DNA of 64,000 bases, from NCBI GenBank assembly GCA_003151155.1, contig PLWX01000087.1:43888-107887 (forward strand), in the 5' to 3' direction. The position numbers were made by a program, and so were the translations under genes. The DNA is from Acidobacteriaceae bacterium. Its GTDB lineage: Bacteria > Acidobacteriota > Terriglobia > Terriglobales > Acidobacteriaceae. The first letter of the stretch is position 1, and every line of letters begins with the position of its first letter. The notes beneath the pieces are model-generated. The model saw only the letters and a list, made by a program, of their open reading frames with translations, had not been told where the DNA came from and made no database searches. Positions 27,291 to 35,970 of the stretch are shown piece after piece.

Positions 27291-28457
27291 ATGATCACGC
27301 GGGACGAGATTCGCGAGATATCGGAAATCTATTCACCAGAAGGGTGCGCACTCACGTTCTACTACCAGCCGGCTACTCCGTCGGACAAATCTCATCGTCA
27401 TGAAGCAATTTTTGTAAAAGACATGGTTCGCGAAGCGCTAGCGCAGGCTGAGCTGCAGGGCAAGAATCCGTGTGCCCGGCAGGATGTGGATCGCATCCTC
27501 AACATGGCGGATCAACTTCAGGGCAATGGCCGGAAGGCGAAGGCGATTTTTGCCTGTGCCCACCGGGGGATCTGGAAGGAATATGATCTGCCGCCTCTGC
27601 TCAAGAAAACCCAGCTTACGGTGAACTCGCGCTTCCATCTCAAGCCGCTGGTTCCGGTGCTCGATTCTCTTCCCCGTGTGCTGATCGCACTGATCGATCG
27701 TACGAAAGCGCGCATCTTTGAATTGGCCGATGAAAAGTTGACGGAAAAGCAGGACTTCTTCAACGACCTTCCGCGTAAAGGGAAAAGCGATGGCTTCGCG
27801 GGCTATGACGCCGGTCATGCCGAGCGTCACGAACTCAATGATGCGATGGTTCACTTCAAAACAGTTGCCGACTATCTGCAGAGCTATTGCCAGCGGACGC
27901 ATTGCGACAAGGTTGCGATCGGATGCCGCGACGAAAGCTGGTCGGAGATCCGGCCCAACCTGCATACCTATACGCTCGATCACCTGGTCGGGCAGTTCCG
28001 CATCGATCCCAAGAGCGCTTCTCCGCAAGAGGTGAAGGAAAAAGTAGATCTGCTGCTTGCCGAAGAAGACGGCCGACGCAAACTCGACCTGCTCAGCCAG
28101 GTCATTGGCGAAGCGGGACGCGATGGTCGCGGAGCGCTTGGACTACGCCGGGTACTGCGCTCGCTCGAGATGGGCGAGGTGCAGACATTGTTGATCGAGG
28201 ACAAGTTCGCGGCGCCGGGGGTGCAGTGCACCAACTGCAATCACATCGACATCAACATGTCGCACACCTGTAGCGGGTGCGGACAGCCGACGATCGGGGT
28301 AGAAGACATCGCCGATCCGCTGCTGGCGCGTGCCATGGCTGCGGGAATCGAATTGCAATATCTCCCGGCCAACGGTGATCTGGATCGCGTCGGAAGGATC
28401 GCGGCGCTGCTGCGTTTCCGCGCCGACCAGAATACTTCGATGAAGCAGGCCAGCTAG
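27291..28457 (+). CDS. Bacterial eRF1-like (baeRF family) protein with zinc ribbon
   Basis: 388 aa. The middle part (about 130-220: RVLIALIDRTKARIFELADEKL, then HFKTVADYLQSY, KVAIGC) follows the ribonuclease-H-like middle domain of archaeo-eukaryotic release factors, and the C-terminal region is an L7Ae-like domain carrying a zinc ribbon, C313-x2-C316 and C327-x2-C330. There is no canonical GGQ motif; the segment DGFAGYDAGHAERH occupies the corresponding loop. Bacterial members of this family are thought to act in ribosome rescue. Co-direction and a 52-bp gap to the HPF-sigma fusion support this. Start is the ATG at 27291, with GGAG 5' of it. Confidence 0.75.
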   Translation: MITRDEIREISEIYSPEGCALTFYYQPATPSDKSHRHEAIFVKDMVREALAQAELQGKNPCARQDVDRILNMADQLQGNGRKAKAIFACAHRGIWKEYDLPPLLKKTQLTVNSRFHLKPLVPVLDSLPRVLIALIDRTKARIFELADEKLTEKQDFFNDLPRKGKSDGFAGYDAGHAERHELNDAMVHFKTVADYLQSYCQRTHCDKVAIGCRDESWSEIRPNLHTYTLDHLVGQFRIDPKSASPQEVKEKVDLLLAEEDGRRKLDLLSQVIGEAGRDGRGALGLRRVLRSLEMGEVQTLLIEDKFAAPGVQCTNCNHIDINMSHTCSGCGQPTIGVEDIADPLLARAMAAGIELQYLPANGDLDRVGRIAALLRFRADQNTSMKQAS

Positions 28458-28576
28458 TCTCTCAACAGGTTTCACGGCAAAGCGCGGATCGCTCCGCGCT
28501 TTTGCTTTGTCTGCGCAAATGCTTTCGACCCGCGTGGTATCCTTCCGCCGCGAACCAATTCATCGGAGGCCACTGC

Positions 28577-29785
28577 ATGAAGTTCTCCCGCCGCGATTTC
28601 ATCGCCACCACGGCTCTCGGCACTGCATCTCTCGCACTCGATCTGAACGCGCAAACGCCCAGCAAACCGCAGTCTTCCGGATCGGGCAAGAACATCCTGA
28701 TCTGCGCTGCCAACGGCTTCAACTATCTCGATCGCGGGCACGCGGTGCTGGAAAAAGGCGGCGATACGCTCGATGCCATCATCGAAGTCATCCGCGGGCC
28801 AGAAGAAGATCCCAACGACGACAGTGTTGGTTATGGCGGACTGCCCAACGAAGAGGGCGTGGTGGAACTGGATGCGTGCTGCATGCATGGGCCCACCCGG
28901 TTGGCGGGATCGGTGGGCGGGGTGCAGGACATCATGCACGTGGCGTTGCTGGCGAAGACCGTCATGGAGCATACGGGGCACGTGATGCTGGTCGGTGAAG
29001 GCGCGAAACGGTTCGGCGTCGCGCATGGATTCCCGACGATGAACCTGTTGACCGAACACTCGCGCAAGGTGTGGCTGTTGTGGAAGGAGACCATGTCGAA
29101 CCAGGACTGGTGGGGTCCGGGGCCGGCGAGTCCGAACTTCAAGTTCCCTACGGCGGGCACGAAGAGCGAAGACCTGAAGCAGCGCATCCTCGAAATGGAG
29201 GAACTGGCGGAGAAACTGGAGATCGAGCCGGAGCGACGCATGGCGGCGATTCACAAAGTGCTGTATCCGCCGACGGGAACGATCAACTGCTCGGCGTTGA
29301 AGTCGAACGGCGAGATGAGCGGCGCGACGACGACGAGCGGACTGGCATGGAAACTTCCGGGCCGTTGCGGCGATTCGCCGATCATTGGCGCGGGATGCTA
29401 CTGCGACCAGGATGTGGGGTCCGCGGGCGCTACGGGGAGCGGAGAAGAGAACATCAAGATCGCGGGCGCGCACACGATCGTGGAGAACATGCGGCATGGG
29501 ATGTCGCCGAAGGAGGCGGGCATCGACGCGCTGAAGCGGATCGTGCGTAACTACAACGGAGACATGTCGCGGCTGAAATTCGTGAGCATGAAGTTTTACA
29601 TTCTGCGCAAGGACGGTGAATACGCAGGCGTTTCGATGTGGAGCGGAACCAAGGAACAGCCTTCGAAGTTCGCGATTCATGATGGCACCAAGCGGTTTGA
29701 GAATGCGGTTGCGTTGTATGACGGCGAACCGCAGGAATGGCCGCCGATGCCGGAGTTGTCGACTTCGACGTATTCGCAGTTGTGA
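28577..29785 (+). CDS. Tat-exported N4-(beta-N-acetylglucosaminyl)-L-asparaginase family hydrolase
   Basis: 402 aa from the ATG at 28577 (GGAGG upstream). The N-terminus MKFSRRDFIATTALGTASLA is a twin-arginine signal peptide. The Ntn-hydrolase pattern of glycosylasparaginases follows: GGLPNEEGVVELDA, then SGATTTSGLAWKLPGR with the threonine at which autocleavage is expected, then GDSPIIGAGCYCD and ATGSGE. Exported, it would cleave the GlcNAc-Asn bond of glycopeptides, or have isoaspartyl or asparaginase activity. A MarC gene follows. Confidence 0.9.
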   Translation: MKFSRRDFIATTALGTASLALDLNAQTPSKPQSSGSGKNILICAANGFNYLDRGHAVLEKGGDTLDAIIEVIRGPEEDPNDDSVGYGGLPNEEGVVELDACCMHGPTRLAGSVGGVQDIMHVALLAKTVMEHTGHVMLVGEGAKRFGVAHGFPTMNLLTEHSRKVWLLWKETMSNQDWWGPGPASPNFKFPTAGTKSEDLKQRILEMEELAEKLEIEPERRMAAIHKVLYPPTGTINCSALKSNGEMSGATTTSGLAWKLPGRCGDSPIIGAGCYCDQDVGSAGATGSGEENIKIAGAHTIVENMRHGMSPKEAGIDALKRIVRNYNGDMSRLKFVSMKFYILRKDGEYAGVSMWSGTKEQPSKFAIHDGTKRFENAVALYDGEPQEWPPMPELSTSTYSQL

Positions 29786-29790
29786 GCCAG

Positions 29791-29846
29791 ACGCAAGATC
29801 CTTCGCTGCGGACGATGTGCGTCCTTCGCCCAGGATGACAAACGCA
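29791..29846. repeat. Dispersed palindromic repeat, family A, copy 1
   Basis: The arms CGCAAGATCCTTCG and TTCGCCCAGGATGACAAA enclose a short hairpin (GGACG / CGTCC). Related copies lie at 30777-30838 and 42173-42231; the stem sequence differs in each, but its pairing is kept. Confidence 0.65.
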
Positions 29847-29964
29847 AGCAGAGTTGCCGTTTAACGATCAAATTTTGCCATTCGGCCTCGCGGGAGATAC
29901 GCGGGGCCGGGTTGTTTGCGAAGATAGAAGCGTGGGATTCGCAGCCTTCCAAGTCGGGCACATT

Positions 29965-30615
29965 ATGCACGGGGCATTCTCCGCGCACATCGTCCAGTTC
30001 ACGCTGGTGGCGATCAGTTCGGTTTTTTTCCTGGTCGATCCTTTCGCGGTGATTCCTACGTTCCTGGTGATGACGGCGCGGCATGATTCCGAGACGCGGC
30101 GGCGCATGGCAGCACGGGCCTGCTGGACGTGCTTCATCGTGCTCTCGGCGTTTGCGGTTGCCGGGACAGCGATTTTCAAACTCTTTGGTATCACCCTGCC
30201 GGCCTTTGAAATCGCGGGAGGACTGATCCTCTTATTGATCGGTCTTGATATGTTGCAGGCGCAGCGCTCGACCCAGGAAGGTCCGACAGAAACCCTCGAA
30301 GGCACGATCAAGGACGACGTCGGGATCACGCCGCTGGGCATCCCGATGCTGGCCGGGCCGGGGGCGATTTCGACCGTCATGGTGCTGAACGGCAGCGCGC
30401 GCAACTGGTCGACGACGATCCCGGTGTTCGCGGCGATCGCGCTTTCGTCGATCGTTTCCTACTGGATTCTTTGCGCGGCGGAGCGGGTGAGCAAGCGCAT
30501 GGGGCAGACCGGCATCCGGGTGCTGATGCGCATCATGGGACTGATGCTGATGGCGATCGCGATCCAGTTCATGATCAACGGCGCGACCAATTTGGGACTG
30601 ATCAAGGTTGATTGA
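29965..30615 (+). CDS. MarC-family integral membrane protein
   Basis: 216 aa from the ATG at 29965, with six hydrophobic helices. The family pattern LVDPFAVIPTFLVMT is near residue 25, the helix with FEIAGGLILLLIGLDML is near 80, and GIPMLAGPGAISTVMVL is near 125. Its length fits the MarC family (about 210 aa). An in-frame ATG at 29854 would add a hydrophilic extension without signal and lies inside a dispersed repeat. Function of the family is not settled; transport is assumed. Confidence 0.88.
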   Translation: MHGAFSAHIVQFTLVAISSVFFLVDPFAVIPTFLVMTARHDSETRRRMAARACWTCFIVLSAFAVAGTAIFKLFGITLPAFEIAGGLILLLIGLDMLQAQRSTQEGPTETLEGTIKDDVGITPLGIPMLAGPGAISTVMVLNGSARNWSTTIPVFAAIALSSIVSYWILCAAERVSKRMGQTGIRVLMRIMGLMLMAIAIQFMINGATNLGLIKVD

Positions 30616-30672
30616 GGGTACCCCCTCCCCCCCTGCCTCTATTGTTATCAGCGGGTTAGCGAGATAATCTCC

Positions 30673-30730
30673 GCAAAATCTTCAATCGATTGAGGTTAGA
30701 GGCAAAATCTAGAAAAGATTGGGGTTAGCT
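30673..30730. repeat. Two imperfect 29-bp tandem copies
   Basis: Both units start with GCAAAATCT and end with GATTG(A/G)GGTTAG followed by two variable bases; about three quarters of positions match. Confidence 0.6.
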
Positions 30731-30776
30731 CACGTATTCCGGCGAGTTCAGGCATTTGCTTGGGGTGCCCGGCGAA

Positions 30777-30838
30777 ACGCAAGGTACTTCGGCTACGAAT
30801 CCGCATCGGTATGCGGATTCTTCGTTCAGCATGACAAG
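30777..30838. repeat. Dispersed palindromic repeat, family A, copy 2
   Basis: The arms CGCAAGGTACTTCGGCTAC and TTCGTTCAGCATGACAAG flank a perfect 10-bp hairpin (GAATCCGCAT / ATGCGGATTC). Confidence 0.7.
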
Positions 30839-31128
30839 TCCGCCTGTTTTATGACGATTCCTCCTATTTTTAGAATAGCAATTCGGGAGGGGGAAACCGG
30901 ACACATTGGCGGAGTTTCTATTTGGTTTGTTTGTAGCGGGTTGAGAGAAATTCGTCGGATTTTGTGACTTGACACAGAATTTGAGGCTGGCGCGCGGGAT
31001 GCCGAACTTCCGGAGGATTGCCGGACGCGGCGAGCGAGGCGACGCTGTTGCGGTTGTTCAGGTACTTGGGCGCGTCGGACTCGCGCTGGTTCCTTTCAGC
31101 AGAAGACAGTGACGCGAGCCAGATACAA

Positions 31129-31157
31129 CCCATGTCTCGAAAATCGCGAGACATGGG
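31129..31157. repeat. CCCATGTCTCG palindrome
   Basis: A perfect 11-bp stem with a 7-nt loop. A similar CCCATG-type hairpin with another stem is at 37227-37254. It has no T run, so it is not a standard terminator. Confidence 0.65.
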
Positions 31158-31289
31158 CCACCCGGCCGGTTCGCGATTCGAACCGTTGTCCGTTGAAATT
31201 CTGACGGGAATCACCCTAGACTAATCGCGGATATTGGAATTGCATTCGGCAATGCAAGAGGTTGAGGACGCGGACGACGGAGGATGGCT

Positions 31290-31880
31290 ATGAGTGCAGT
31301 GAAAGCGCGGAACAGTGGTAGCAGTAAAAAAGAACCGTCAGCAGGACAACGTGAGGAACTCCTCAAAACATTGAAAGCGCGATTCGAGAAAAACGGGAAC
31401 CGACACAAAGGTATCGAATGGTCCAAGGTACAAGCGAAGCTGGAGGCGAATGCCGAGAAGCTGTGGTCCCTGAGTGAAATGGAGAGAACGGGCGGTGAGC
31501 CGGACGTGGTTGGCCAGGATAAGAAGACGGGCGAATGTATTTTTTACGATTGTGCGGCGGAGAGTCCGAATGGGCGGAGGAGTATCTGTTACGACCGTGA
31601 AGCGCTGGAGTCACGGAAAGAACATAGGCCCGCGAATAGCGCCATGGCGATGGCAGCCGACATGGGGATTGAGCTTTTGACGGAAGCACAATATCGAGAG
31701 TTGCAGACGATGGGAAAGTTCGATACGAAAACTTCAAGCTGGGTGGAGACACCTGCTGCGATCAGAAAACTTGGCGGAGCCCTGTTTTGCGATCGCCGCT
31801 ATGACACGGTTTTCACGTATCACAACGGAGCGGAATCCTATTATGCCGGCCGGTCGTTCCGAGGCTCGCTGAAGGTCTGA
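31290..31880 (+). CDS. DUF4256-family protein
   Basis: 196 aa. GGAGG at 31279-31283 is seven bases from the ATG at 31290 but touches the ATG at 31284, so 31290 is taken as the start. The core (NRHKGIEWSKVQAKLEANAEKLWSL, MERTGGEPDVVG, YDCAAESPNGRRSICYDREAL) is that of the DUF4256 family, soluble proteins of unknown function. No signal peptide or membrane helix. It is convergent with the DUF1801 gene. Confidence 0.82.
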   Translation: MSAVKARNSGSSKKEPSAGQREELLKTLKARFEKNGNRHKGIEWSKVQAKLEANAEKLWSLSEMERTGGEPDVVGQDKKTGECIFYDCAAESPNGRRSICYDREALESRKEHRPANSAMAMAADMGIELLTEAQYRELQTMGKFDTKTSSWVETPAAIRKLGGALFCDRRYDTVFTYHNGAESYYAGRSFRGSLKV

Positions 31881-31902
31881 GTTTCTTGATTCGAAAATCA
31901 GG

Positions 31903-32394
31903 TCAGGTTTTCCGCACGGTCTTCTTGCTTTCGATTTGAGCGAGGCGGGCTTTCACCATTTTTTTTATTAACGCGGCGGGGACAGGTTTCTCGGCGGGAA
32001 ATTGGATGGTGCCTTTACTGGTCGGATAGCGCTTCAGTTCGTCCTTGAACATCGCGATGACGGACGCGGTGGGGAACAGGCTGCAGTGGTTGGTGAATGC
32101 AGCAAAGTGGATGACGTTTTGTTTGTACTTGAAGGTCGGGATGCCGTAGCAGATGGTCTCGATCGCTTCTTTCGGTACGACGGAGCGGATGGTGGCGCGG
32201 ATGTTTTGCAGCGTGGTGCGGGCGGGCTCGGGGACGCCGGCGAGATAGGCGTCGATGGTAGTGAAGGATTTCACGCTTGCGGGATTGTACGACGCCGCAC
32301 CTAAGAGAAGGCAATTTGGTGGTGGTTTTTTGCAGGGCGGCATTCTACAAAAGTGCCGCCTTTCTTCTTTCTTCATGAAAGATTCTTCATTCAT
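31903..32394 (-). CDS. DUF1801/YdhG-like protein
   Basis: 163 aa in the full frame. The conserved part begins near residue 41 (SFTTIDAYLAGVPEPARTTLQNIRATI, then AIETICYGIPTFKYKQNVIHFAAFTNHCSLFP and FPAEKPVPAALIKKMVKARL), the YdhG fold, possibly iron-binding. The first 40 residues are Cys- and Pro-rich and unlike the family, so the true start may be a GTG near 32274 or the ATG near 32343. Soluble; function unknown. Confidence 0.78.
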   Translation of the reverse strand: MNEESFMKKEERRHFCRMPPCKKPPPNCLLLGAASYNPASVKSFTTIDAYLAGVPEPARTTLQNIRATIRSVVPKEAIETICYGIPTFKYKQNVIHFAAFTNHCSLFPTASVIAMFKDELKRYPTSKGTIQFPAEKPVPAALIKKMVKARLAQIESKKTVRKT

Positions 32395-32469
32395 CCGGCT
32401 TAAACATTTTGTTTACCGTTCAGAAATATGCGGCTGGTACTCCTAAAGCTCCCAGGAGGATTGCCCTAT

Positions 32470-34188
32470 ATGTCCCAGTCGAAACTATTGGCCGTGCTGT
32501 GTGTGGCGGCTTTGGCGTTGTGTGTGAGTGCAGGAGCACAAGAAGGTCCAACATCGAGCTACAAAGGAAAAGCGAGCCGAGTGCTGCTGATCAGCATTGA
32601 TGGAATGCACTCGCTGGATTATCAGAACTGCGTGCGCGGCGTGAGCAGCGTGAATGGCGGCGCGTCGTATTGCCCAACCCTGGCGGAACTCGGCGAGCAC
32701 GGCGTGAATTACTCGAACGCGAGTACCTCGAAGCCTTCGGACTCGTTTCCGGGACTGACCGCAATCGTTAGCGGTGGATCGCCGCGTACGGAAGGCGCAT
32801 ATTACGACGTGGCTTACGATCGCGTGCTGGCGCCTCCGGCGAAGACGACCGGCAACGGCGTAGCGGCGGGAACGTGCACGCCGGGTCAGCCGAACGGAAC
32901 GCGGACGGAGTACGAAGAGGGCATCGATAAAGACCAAAGCCAGCTGAATGGCGGTGGGGATTCCGGGCTGGGGTCGATCGATCCGCAGCGCTTGCCGCGC
33001 GATCCGTATAACAATTGCGCGCCGGTCTATCCGTGGAACTTCGTGCGCACGAATACGATCTTCGGCGTGGCGCACGCGGCGGGCCTGTATACGGCCTGGT
33101 CGGATAAGCATCCGGCGTATCTTTCGGTCTCCGGGGCGGGGAACGGAAAGAACGTGGACGACTTTTTCGGGCCCGAAATCAACTCGGCAGTCGTGCCGTT
33201 GAACGTGACGACGCCGGGACCTGACAGCACGAGCTGCAATCCGATTCCGGATCCCGCGCAGACGGGCGATTACACCACGAGCTTCCAGAATATCCGTTGC
33301 TACGACACGGTGAAGGTGAATGCGATCCTGAACGAGATCGATGGCAAGGATCACACGGGCACGCGATCGACACGGGTACCGGCGATCTTCGGGATGAACT
33401 TCCAGGCGGTCAGCGTGGGAGAGAAGCTGATCGAGGGCGGTACGGTGAAGGGCGGATACCTGGATGCACAGGGAACGCCGAGTACGCCGCTGGTAAAGGA
33501 AATCCAGTTCGTGGATGCGGCGATCGGCGAGATGGTGTCGGAGTTGAAGAAGCGCGGGCTTTATGACTCGACGGTGATCATCGTTACGGCGAAGCACGGA
33601 CAGTCGCCGATCGACCCACATCGCTACCACGGGATCCCGGGCGCAAGCGGAACGGGTGGCGCTTCGCCGGCAACTTTGATCGCTGACTTGCTGCCGTTCT
33701 CCGAATCGCCGAACAATCCGACGGGCATTGGACCGACGGAAGACGATGTTTCGCTGCTGTGGCTGTCGGATAAATCGACCACGCAACAGGCGGTGAACAC
33801 GATCGAGGCAAATGGAAGCGCGGCGGGATTGGGCGAGATCTTCTACGGACGCTCGATTACGACGATGTTCAACACACCGGGCTTGCCGCCGTATGGCGAC
33901 CCGCGAACGCCGGACATTATCGTGACGCCGAACTATGGCGTAGTGTATACCGGCAGCTCGAAGAAGCAGGAAGAACACGGCGGCTTCAGTCACGACGATA
34001 CGAACGTGATGCTGCTGATCGCGAACCCGAACCTGCGGCAAGCCACGATCAATGTAGCGGTGGAGACTTCGCAGGTGGCGCCGACGATCCTGACGGCGCT
34101 GGGCCTTTCCCCCGACAAACTGCAGGCAGTGGAGATCGAAGGTACGCCAGTGTTGCCGGCTCCGGAGCAGCTGGAAGGGCACGAATAG
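32470..34188 (+). CDS. Exported alkaline-phosphatase-superfamily phosphodiesterase/nucleotide pyrophosphatase-like protein
   Basis: 572 aa from the ATG at 32470, preceded by AGGAGG. A signal peptide ends near AGAQ (residue 24). The type I phosphodiesterase fold is shown by the metal-binding start VLLISIDGMH, the nucleophile region NASTSKPSDSFPGLTAIVSGGSPRTEGAYYD, and the later VIIVTAKHGQSPIDPH and EEHGGFSHDDTNVMLLI metal ligands. It may release phosphate or cleave phosphodiesters in the periplasm. Substrate unknown. It is convergent with hemH. Confidence 0.88.
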   Translation: MSQSKLLAVLCVAALALCVSAGAQEGPTSSYKGKASRVLLISIDGMHSLDYQNCVRGVSSVNGGASYCPTLAELGEHGVNYSNASTSKPSDSFPGLTAIVSGGSPRTEGAYYDVAYDRVLAPPAKTTGNGVAAGTCTPGQPNGTRTEYEEGIDKDQSQLNGGGDSGLGSIDPQRLPRDPYNNCAPVYPWNFVRTNTIFGVAHAAGLYTAWSDKHPAYLSVSGAGNGKNVDDFFGPEINSAVVPLNVTTPGPDSTSCNPIPDPAQTGDYTTSFQNIRCYDTVKVNAILNEIDGKDHTGTRSTRVPAIFGMNFQAVSVGEKLIEGGTVKGGYLDAQGTPSTPLVKEIQFVDAAIGEMVSELKKRGLYDSTVIIVTAKHGQSPIDPHRYHGIPGASGTGGASPATLIADLLPFSESPNNPTGIGPTEDDVSLLWLSDKSTTQQAVNTIEANGSAAGLGEIFYGRSITTMFNTPGLPPYGDPRTPDIIVTPNYGVVYTGSSKKQEEHGGFSHDDTNVMLLIANPNLRQATINVAVETSQVAPTILTALGLSPDKLQAVEIEGTPVLPAPEQLEGHE

Positions 34189-34240
34189 TTGTTCCTGGTT
34201 TTGCGATGGCGGGCATTTACGTGCCCGCCATTTTTATTGG

Positions 34241-35260
34241 CTAACGGGTTGTCGGACGAGCGGGCATGGGACAGCAGTTGTCGGCGCAAATGTCGGGACG
34301 CGGGCCGAGGATGCCTAAAGCGAGGCGAGGCTGCGAGGCATCGATGCGTTCGGTGATGAGTTCGCGGATCATCTGAATGAAGCGCGGATGAGTGCCGGCG
34401 GTTTCGGCGCGGACCATTTGCAAGCCGAGTGCCTCGCAAAGCTCGCGGGCCTGGGTGTCGAGATCGAAAATGATCTCCATGTGGTCGGAGACGAAACCGA
34501 TGGGCGCGATGACGACGGAGGTCGTGTTTCCGCGGGATTTCAGTTCACGCAGGTGGTCGAGGATGTCGGGCTCGAGCCAGGGCTGCGACGCAGGGCCGCT
34601 GCGGCTTTGATAGACAAGACGCCAATCGGTGCGGCCTAATTCTTCGGCAACTAGCCTTCCGGTTTCCTGCAATTGCTTTTCGTAGTCGCTGGTCTGCGCC
34701 ATGCTCATGGGGATGCTGTGCGCGGTGTAGATGAGGTGCGCGGTCTCGCGTTGATCTTCGGGAAGTTTAGCGAGGGCGTGGCGAACGCGATCAACGAGGG
34801 TGGCGATGAAGCCGGGATGATTGTAGAAGGCGCGGAGCTTGTTGACCTGCGGAGCGCCAGCGCCGACGACCTGCTGCGCGTGGGCGATGTTCTCGCGATA
34901 CTGGCGGCATCCGGAGTACGAACTGTAGGCGGAGGTGACGAAGGCTAACGCCTGGCGGACGCCCTCATGTTTCATTCGTTGCAGCGTGTCGGTAAGCAGT
35001 GGATGCCAGTTGCGATTGCCCCAGTAGATCGGCAGATGAGGACCGTGGGTCTCGAGTTCGGCTTTGAGGGCGGCGATGAGCTGGCGGTTCTGATCGTTGA
35101 TGGGGCTTTTGCCGCCAAACTCGTAATAGTGCTTGGCGACCTCGAGCATGCGTTCGTGGGGTACGTTTTTGCCGCGCAACACGTTTTCGAGGAAGGGCAT
35201 GACTTCGTCGGGAGCTTCGGGGCCGCCGAAGGAAGTGAGAAGGATGGCGTCGTAGGTCAT
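34241..35260 (-). CDS. hemH: Ferrochelatase, likely with a 2Fe-2S cluster
   Basis: 339 aa from the ATG at 35260, four bases after the peroxiredoxin stop. It inserts ferrous iron into porphyrin (or coproporphyrin) at the end of haem synthesis. ILLTSFGGPEAPDEVMPFL, FVTSAYSSYSGCRQYRENIA, IYTAHSIPM (H181) and SDHMEIIFDLD (E262) are the family blocks. C118 and the C-terminal C325, C329 and C330 match the four-cysteine pattern of ferrochelatases with a 2Fe-2S cluster. The upstream frame to 35329 is unlikely to be translated. Confidence 0.93.
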   Translation of the reverse strand: MTYDAILLTSFGGPEAPDEVMPFLENVLRGKNVPHERMLEVAKHYYEFGGKSPINDQNRQLIAALKAELETHGPHLPIYWGNRNWHPLLTDTLQRMKHEGVRQALAFVTSAYSSYSGCRQYRENIAHAQQVVGAGAPQVNKLRAFYNHPGFIATLVDRVRHALAKLPEDQRETAHLIYTAHSIPMSMAQTSDYEKQLQETGRLVAEELGRTDWRLVYQSRSGPASQPWLEPDILDHLRELKSRGNTTSVVIAPIGFVSDHMEIIFDLDTQARELCEALGLQMVRAETAGTHPRFIQMIRELITERIDASQPRLALGILGPRPDICADNCCPMPARPTTR

Positions 35261-35264
35261 GCGT

Positions 35265-35786
35265 TTATTTCTTTTGTAAATCGGCCAGCGCGGCGAGGAC
35301 TTCGTCGCTGTGCTTCTTGGGATCCACATCGGTATAGACTTTGGCGATTTTGCCTTCGGGATTGATCAGGAATGTATGGCGGGAGGCGAACTTCACAACG
35401 CCGAGATTGGTCAACGATCCATATTGCTCGGTGACTTTGTGGTCGGCATCGCTAAGCAGTTTGAAGTTTAGACCTTCCTTAGTGCAGAACTTCTTGTGCG
35501 AATCGACGCTGTCGACACTAACGCCGAGGATGACGGCGTTCTTCGCGAGATATTTCTGCTGGTCGCGCTCGAAGTTATGCGCCTCGAGGGTGCAGCCGCT
35601 GGTCATGTCCTTGGGATAGAAGTAGAGGACAACCCATTTGCCGTGGAACTGATCGAGGCTGAGCGAGGTGCCATCCTGCGAGGGCAAAGTGAAGCCGGGC
35701 GCGGTTGTGCCGGTTCCCGGAATAGATGCGGCCGCGGAAAGAACAGGCGACAGAAGGAGTGCGAGAGCGAGTACTCGGAGTTTCAT
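35265..35786 (-). CDS. Exported peroxiredoxin (BCP/AhpC-TSA type)
   Basis: 173 aa from the ATG at 35786 (GGGGAAAA before it). A signal peptide ends around LSAAAS. The thioredoxin-fold core has FYPKDMTSGCTLEAHNF with the peroxidatic cysteine, and a second cysteine in HKKFCTKEGL that may resolve it. It would reduce peroxides outside the cytoplasm. The hemH start is four bases after its stop, so the two are probably one operon, linking haem synthesis and oxidative-stress defence. Confidence 0.9.
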   Translation of the reverse strand: MKLRVLALALLLSPVLSAAASIPGTGTTAPGFTLPSQDGTSLSLDQFHGKWVVLYFYPKDMTSGCTLEAHNFERDQQKYLAKNAVILGVSVDSVDSHKKFCTKEGLNFKLLSDADHKVTEQYGSLTNLGVVKFASRHTFLINPEGKIAKVYTDVDPKKHSDEVLAALADLQKK

Positions 35787-35904
35787 GTTTTCCCCACGAT
35801 AGCGCTGCTTTGAGCGTAGCAGATTGGGGACTGGATTCGGGGAACTGGGTCGTGGGAGGAAAAGTTGCGAGAGGCGGAAGCGATGTGAGTTAAAACGCTG
35901 CGGG

Positions 35905-35943
35905 AGGACCCACCCTGTCCTGCGGACAAGGGTGGGGCACCCA
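35905..35943. repeat. Dispersed palindrome (CCACCCT...AGGGTGG)
   Basis: Arms CCACCCTGTCC and GGACAAGGGTGG pair with one bulged base. It lies between the glpX stop and the peroxiredoxin start. No T run, so a repeat is more likely than a terminator. Confidence 0.55.
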
Positions 35944-35970
35944 CAGTAACCGACACCCACGGTAACGGAG

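Larger units (their letters stand above)
30616..31289. other. 674-bp intergenic region with repeats and no convincing gene
   Basis: Short open frames here lack ribosome binding sites and family likeness. It holds a 29-bp tandem duplication (30673-30730), a family-A repeat (30777-30838) and an 11-bp perfect hairpin at 31129-31157. The ribosome binding site of the next gene is at its end. Confidence 0.6.

Noticed and set aside
28472-29680. 402-codon minus-strand open frame
   Set aside because: Shadow of the asparaginase gene; Arg/His-rich composition typical of an antisense frame in GC-rich coding DNA.
30719-30967. 82-codon open frame after marC
   Set aside because: It runs across a family-A palindromic repeat, has no ribosome binding site and no coding signal.
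32485-34182. 565-codon minus-strand open frame
   Set aside because: It is the shadow of the phosphodiesterase gene: Arg-rich, without domain likeness, signal or ribosome binding site.
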